DNA from: Peptococcaceae bacterium
Lineage (GTDB): Bacteria > Bacillota > Desulfitobacteriia > Desulfitobacteriales > Syntrophobotulaceae
Reading direction: 5' to 3'
Length of the DNA stretch: 36,322 bases
NCBI GenBank assembly: GCA_009783315.1
Contig: WRHI01000022.1
Span: forward strand, 1 to 36,322
In this document: positions 33,054 to 36,322 of the stretch, one piece after another
Position numbering within the stretch: the stretch's first letter is position 1
How the letters are laid out: every line of letters begins with the position of its first letter
Position numbers and translations under genes: made by a program
Notes under the pieces: generated by a model
Seen by the model: the letters and a program-made list of their open reading frames with translations, nothing else
Database searches by the model: none
Told to the model about the DNA's origin: nothing

Positions 33054-33100
33054 AACTTGCCATACGGCAAGTTCATGAATAACATGAGGGCTTTGCCCTC
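33054..33100. repeat. Two small perfect hairpins next to the transposon end
   Basis: AACTTGCC-ATAC-GGCAAGTT (33054-33073) and GAGGGC-TTT-GCCCTC (33086-33100) lie just inside the repeat array. No T-tract follows on either strand. They may end or protect the - strand operon transcript. The surrounding 320 nt up to 33300 hold no convincing gene. Confidence 0.5.
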
Positions 33101-33300
33101 AAACTCCCAGGATTTTGCGCATAGATTTTCAAGGTGAGCAGAAATGAGAAAGGATGGCGGCTTGCCGAGAGCCGACACCCTCTTCACCTTTAAACCACAC
33201 TGTAACGCTCAGGTTGCTTCCCAGCAGAGGCCCTACCCTTTACAGCAGGAAAAGCATAATGTTAATGGACTCTCCCGATTCAAGGCGCTATCAGCCAGAC

Positions 33301-33555
33301 CTAATAAACAAATTCAAGATCTCTCAGAGCGGATTCAAGGCAGGTAAGCGCATGTTCATTCGACAGATACTCACCTTCCACACTCAGATAAAGAACACTG
33401 TTCGTGGCCGCTATGGCCCCAAGCTTCTTCCAATTGCTAAGTATCTCGGCATTTTCGGCGTCGCATATTCGCTCAAGCAGCCAAACAGAGATTCTAAGCA
33501 GCCGGTTTCGGCGTTCCCGTTTCGATATCAAAAATCTCCGCAGCACTGTTTTCAT
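33301..33555 (-). CDS. Hypothetical small helical protein in the transposon
   Basis: 84 aa from ATG 33555, with GAGGGG just upstream on the - strand. It is basic at the N-terminus (MKTVLRRFLISKRERRNRLL) and helical after that (LLERICDAENAEILSNWKKL). No family is recognised. It follows the ATPase gene after about 50 nt on the same strand and could be the last gene of the transposition operon or a passenger. A chance open frame cannot be excluded. Confidence 0.45.
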   Translation of the reverse strand: MKTVLRRFLISKRERRNRLLRISVWLLERICDAENAEILSNWKKLGAIAATNSVLYLSVEGEYLSNEHALTCLESALRDLEFVY

Positions 33556-33608
33556 CAAGACCCCTCGCAATCTTCTTAATATGAATGTGAATCAGTCAGG
33601 CGGCGGCC

Positions 33609-34415
33609 CTACCGCAGAGCCTGATTGTTAATTGCCGCCAAAACAATCTCAGAATCAATAACAGGCTTGTCCGCTTGGGCTCCCAAGGTTAACACATCCG
33701 TCATAAGGTTATCGATCAAACGAGGGTTCCCCTGGGCAAAGCCATGGATAGCGCCAACGGTACCCGGGCCCAGAATAGAATCGGCGCCGCCGGCCACATG
33801 CAACTTGTGAGCAATATAAAGGGGAACCTCCTCATCAGAAAGCCCCCCGAAATTGTAGTGAACGCTGATACGCTGGCGCAGAGCCTCATGAACCGGTTTT
33901 TCCAAAATAGCGTTCAAATAAGACTCACCGCACAAAACGAGGGTAAAACAATTCAGCGAATCATAACCATGATTCAGAAGGATCTTCAAATCCTTGAGAA
34001 TACTGGCATTCAAATACTGAGCCTCATCAATGGCCAACACAAAAGGACGTCGTTTCTCCTTAAACAAATAATAGACCCTATCCTGAATCGTTTTGAACAT
34101 GATGGTTTTGCTGGAATCGGTGTCCACACCCAAAGCCATACAAAACTGTTTGTAGAACTCTGTCACCGAAATCGTTGACAGACACAAATATTCCATCTGG
34201 AACAGATTCGGATTGAGAGACTTGGCAAAACAGCGCAGCGCAAAAGATTTCCCAAACCCGGGAGGAGCCGTAAAAACCCCGATACCGCGAACATCCTTCA
34301 GATAAGACAACCGGGAAACCATCTGATTGTGATCAGCCGAAAGAAAACAATCCTTCTCCTTAAGAGACTGCTTATCAAAAGGATTAAACGCCAGCCCATA
34401 AAACGCGTTAAACAT
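33609..34415 (-). CDS. ExeA/TniB-like AAA+ ATPase of the transposon
   Basis: 268 aa. N-terminal YGLAFNPFDKQSLKEKDCFL is typical of ExeA-type ATPases. Walker A is PPGFGKSFALR (about residues 51-61) and Walker B LAIDEAQYL (about 134-142). The C-terminal part with QGNPRLIDNLMTD is the sensor/lid region. In TniB/TnsC/MuB-type systems such an ATPase coats target DNA and recruits the transposase. ATG 34415 overlaps the transposase stop (ATGTTTAA) with AGGAGG upstream, so translation is coupled. The role is inferred from the family and context. Confidence 0.88.
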   Translation of the reverse strand: MFNAFYGLAFNPFDKQSLKEKDCFLSADHNQMVSRLSYLKDVRGIGVFTAPPGFGKSFALRCFAKSLNPNLFQMEYLCLSTISVTEFYKQFCMALGVDTDSSKTIMFKTIQDRVYYLFKEKRRPFVLAIDEAQYLNASILKDLKILLNHGYDSLNCFTLVLCGESYLNAILEKPVHEALRQRISVHYNFGGLSDEEVPLYIAHKLHVAGGADSILGPGTVGAIHGFAQGNPRLIDNLMTDVLTLGAQADKPVIDSEIVLAAINNQALR

Positions 34416-35679
34416 GAGAATCCTCCTTCAGTCTGAAATAATCAATCGCCAAAGAATTCTCTCTCTTCGTCCGGGAATTGGCAACCTTATCCGTCCGCCG
34501 GAGAGGGTAGCGAGAACCCTCATAAAGGATATAGGCTTCCTCCATGGAATCCGGCAAGAACCGGATCTCAACCTTCATCCCGATAAAAGGCATAGGCGCA
34601 TCATAACAAACCGAATCGATAGAAACCGTCGCGTCATTATGAACCTTACGCCAGACACGATTCATAAAACACTCATCCAGCCACTCTTGGGATCGCGGTC
34701 GGCCAATTCGCTCATTTGAAGCCAGAAAGCGATCCATCGGGGTTTGGTTAATCCCCGAATGCACAGTGGTATTGTACGAACGGACATAATCCGCTAAAGC
34801 GGTGTTAAAATCGTCAAGAGATCTGATCAGAGAGAAATCAAGCCCATAAAGCCAACGTTGCTTCAAAGTCCGGAAAGCCCGTTCACACTTGCCTTTGGCA
34901 GCTCCATCCCGCACCGGCGCATTAAGATAAAGGGTTCCGATAGAAGCGCAGATAAACTTAAGTTGGTTGTTGCTATAGGAACGGCCGTGGTCAACATAAA
35001 GTTTTGTGGGAATACCATAGGTCGCGACTGCGTTCTTAAAAACCTTCTGAAAATTGTAAGCATTATCATGGTAGAAACAGGATGCGCCAACAATCATACG
35101 GGCATGATCATCCAAAATCAATTGAAGAAAAGCGCGGCGAGACTTCCCCCCTTCAGAAATCATAGGCATATAACAGGTATCCGCCTGAAACATCGCCCCA
35201 AAGAAAGGCTCCTCAAAAGCCTTTCGGTCTTTCAAAGAAGGCGAGCGGCCAACCGTCAGCTCGGTTGCCTTAACAAACCTTTGAACACTGCGGACAGAAA
35301 CGTCGGCAGGAACCAACGCATCCTCAACCAGTTTCAGATAGATTTGGGTCGCGTTAAGCCTGGGGAACTTCTCCTTAAGGCGAATCACCTCAGTTACCGC
35401 CTCATCGCTTAACGAACGTCTTCCTCCTTTATCACAGCGGTTCCTTGGCACCAAGGCATCCATCCCGCCTTGACGGTACTGGGTCTCCCAATGACCCAGC
35501 GTCCTCGGATTATATGAAAACAAAGAACCATCGGGTCGGCAAAGAGGTTTCTCAGTAACACGACGATAGTAAGCCAACTTGGAGGCATCGGGAAACGTAC
35601 CCTGAATCACCGGAGCAATCAGAGCGAACCTAAAATGGGCCATATCCAGAGAACGGTTCTGATTAGAAGCGTCAGCCAT
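34408..35679 (-). CDS. DDE transposase, TniA/TnsB/Mu-like
   Basis: 423 aa from ATG 35679, which has GGGAGGG just upstream; the frame is open further but without a ribosome site. The N-terminus carries helix-turn-helix regions for end binding. The rve core shows the DDE triad: Asp near 166 (QADTCYMP), Asp near 230 (LYVDHGRSYSNNQL) and Glu near 266 (KGKCERAFRTLKQRW), giving the D-35-E spacing. The C-terminal beta-barrel as in Mu transposase is SIDSVCYDAPMPF to EIRFLPDSMEEAYI. It cuts and joins the element ends, presumably at the CGACA repeats. All three catalytic residues are intact, so the element may be active. Confidence 0.92.
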   Translation of the reverse strand: MADASNQNRSLDMAHFRFALIAPVIQGTFPDASKLAYYRRVTEKPLCRPDGSLFSYNPRTLGHWETQYRQGGMDALVPRNRCDKGGRRSLSDEAVTEVIRLKEKFPRLNATQIYLKLVEDALVPADVSVRSVQRFVKATELTVGRSPSLKDRKAFEEPFFGAMFQADTCYMPMISEGGKSRRAFLQLILDDHARMIVGASCFYHDNAYNFQKVFKNAVATYGIPTKLYVDHGRSYSNNQLKFICASIGTLYLNAPVRDGAAKGKCERAFRTLKQRWLYGLDFSLIRSLDDFNTALADYVRSYNTTVHSGINQTPMDRFLASNERIGRPRSQEWLDECFMNRVWRKVHNDATVSIDSVCYDAPMPFIGMKVEIRFLPDSMEEAYILYEGSRYPLRRTDKVANSRTKRENSLAIDYFRLKEDSHV

Positions 35680-35782
35680 AAAAAACCCTCCCACATATAG
35701 AATACCCATAGGGTAGACCTCAGCCCCTAAGAACAACCTTACAAGATTATGTGGGAAGGGCCAAAGAACGAGCGGCCTTCGG

Positions 35783-36322
35783 CTAACCGGACAAATAAGG
35801 TGACGGCGACGCTTTGTTTTGAAGGAAAGAAAAAGCGAACATATCAAAAAACGAACACAAAAAAAGGTCTAAATCCGCAACCAGAATCTCATCTAAAAAC
35901 CGCGACGCGGCAACACAAAGATTCTGGAGTACGCCCAGCCAGAGAGCCTTATGTTTCAAGAAGAGGCTTTTCCAAGCATAGAGAGTAGACACCGAGATAG
36001 AGAATCTCTTGCACAAATCGCGCACACAAGAGAAACGACCGGTGAAATACTCGCGCAACACATGAAGGATAAAAAGAAGGCTATAAGAGCCGTAAGGGAC
36101 AAGAACAGGCGGCAATACAGCATGGGTGCGGTCGCAAGACGAACAGATAAAACGTTGGACACAGATGCTATGACAATAAATCTGATCCGACTCATACACA
36201 ATGAGATCGCGCCGGTACTGTGCATGGTAAGAAAGAGTATCCTTTGCCTTGCAGAAAGGGCAAATCGCTCTATGTGGGTTAAAAGAATTCATAGCCTCAT
36301 GAAAAAGCCCCAGGGATGACAC
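35783..36322 (-). CDS. DUF6431-like zinc-ribbon/HTH protein, possibly 5'-truncated by the window
   Basis: At least 179 aa. The frame reaches the window edge at a GTG; ATG 36292 (MNSFNPHRAICPFC) is another possible start. Two CxxC pairs (CPFC and CSSC) form a zinc-ribbon, followed by VLREYFTGRFSCVRDLC and a helix-turn-helix (FSISVSTLYAWKSLFL). I recall such DUF6431 proteins beside the same transposase/ATPase pair in Clostridia. By position it could play the target-choice role that TniQ/TnsD (also zinc-binding) has in related transposons, but this is an inference. Confidence 0.65.
   Translation of the reverse strand: MSSLGLFHEAMNSFNPHRAICPFCKAKDTLSYHAQYRRDLIVYESDQIYCHSICVQRFICSSCDRTHAVLPPVLVPYGSYSLLFILHVLREYFTGRFSCVRDLCKRFSISVSTLYAWKSLFLKHKALWLGVLQNLCVAASRFLDEILVADLDLFLCSFFDMFAFSFLQNKASPSPYLSG

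Larger units (their letters stand above)
32894..36322. mobile_element. Tn7/Tn5053-like transposon, right end outside the window
   Basis: The left boundary is at the TGT of 32894 inside kinase gene 3. Inside, all on the - strand, are a small unknown gene, an AAA+ ATPase, a DDE transposase and a zinc-ribbon protein, with the ATPase start overlapping the transposase end. A transposase plus AAA+ regulator with multi-site ends is the TniA/TniB or TnsB/TnsC plan. I recall this three-gene set as common in Clostridia. The other end and target duplication cannot be seen. Confidence 0.75.

Noticed and set aside
33005-33187. 60-aa - strand frame at the transposon end
   Set aside because: It is read across the binding repeats and hairpins; no convincing start or family.
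1-36322. tRNA, rRNA or known riboswitch genes
   Set aside because: Looked for cloverleaf ends, T-box and common riboswitch cores by eye and found none convincing; a covariance-model scan would be needed to be sure.

Overview
The window looks like a chromosomal segment of an endospore-forming, Gram-positive Clostridia-type bacterium (Bacillota). The main reasons are a spoIIID gene, a small DUF3787-type spore-surface gene, the order comFA-comFC-hpf-secA-prfB, and an ftsE-ftsX-M23 peptidase-ctpA cluster. The genus cannot be named from sequence alone. Base composition is moderately GC-rich, except in the kinase cluster and the mobile element at the right end, which are AT-richer.

Left part (1-11,200) holds housekeeping and metabolic genes on the + strand: oligoendopeptidase F, an Mrp/NBP35 Fe-S carrier ATPase, S-adenosylhomocysteinase, an AcuA-like acetyltransferase and isocitrate dehydrogenase. 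A small - strand sporulation block (DUF3787 gene, spoIIID) and several unrecognised proteins (5563-6072, 8721-9614, 9656-10891) lie among them.

Middle (11,200-25,500) starts with the competence pair comFA/comFC. It is followed by a non-coding stretch with inverted heptamer arrays and a tight cluster of DnaA-box-like 9-mers, then hpf, secA with its own promoter, and prfB with the RF2 programmed +1 frameshift. Next come a split transketolase and the division/cell-wall module ftsE, ftsX, an EnvC-like M23 hydrolase activator and a CtpA-type S41 protease. FtsEX probably transmits ATP hydrolysis to the coiled-coil M23 protein outside the membrane.

Right part (25,500-36,322) carries a P-loop protein of the PRK06851 type, then three tandem paralogous transmembrane Ser/Thr kinases. 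Two of them end in a G5 domain plus an unassigned C-terminal domain instead of PASTA repeats. The third kinase gene runs into the end of a Tn7/Tn5053-like transposon. That end carries six short CGACA...TAAAA-type repeats and is followed by - strand genes for a small unknown protein, an AAA+ ATPase, a DDE transposase and a zinc-ribbon protein. The element runs off the right edge.

The most unusual window-wide pattern is a set of exactly 7-bp tandem repeats (CAATGGA, AAACGGG, NGAATAC, TCGAACC and GGGTTAG types). They sit between genes and repeatedly begin at, or supply, the stop codon of the gene before them (pepF, ahcY, comFC, secA, prfB, ftsE, ctpA). In several cases they encode the last residues of those proteins.
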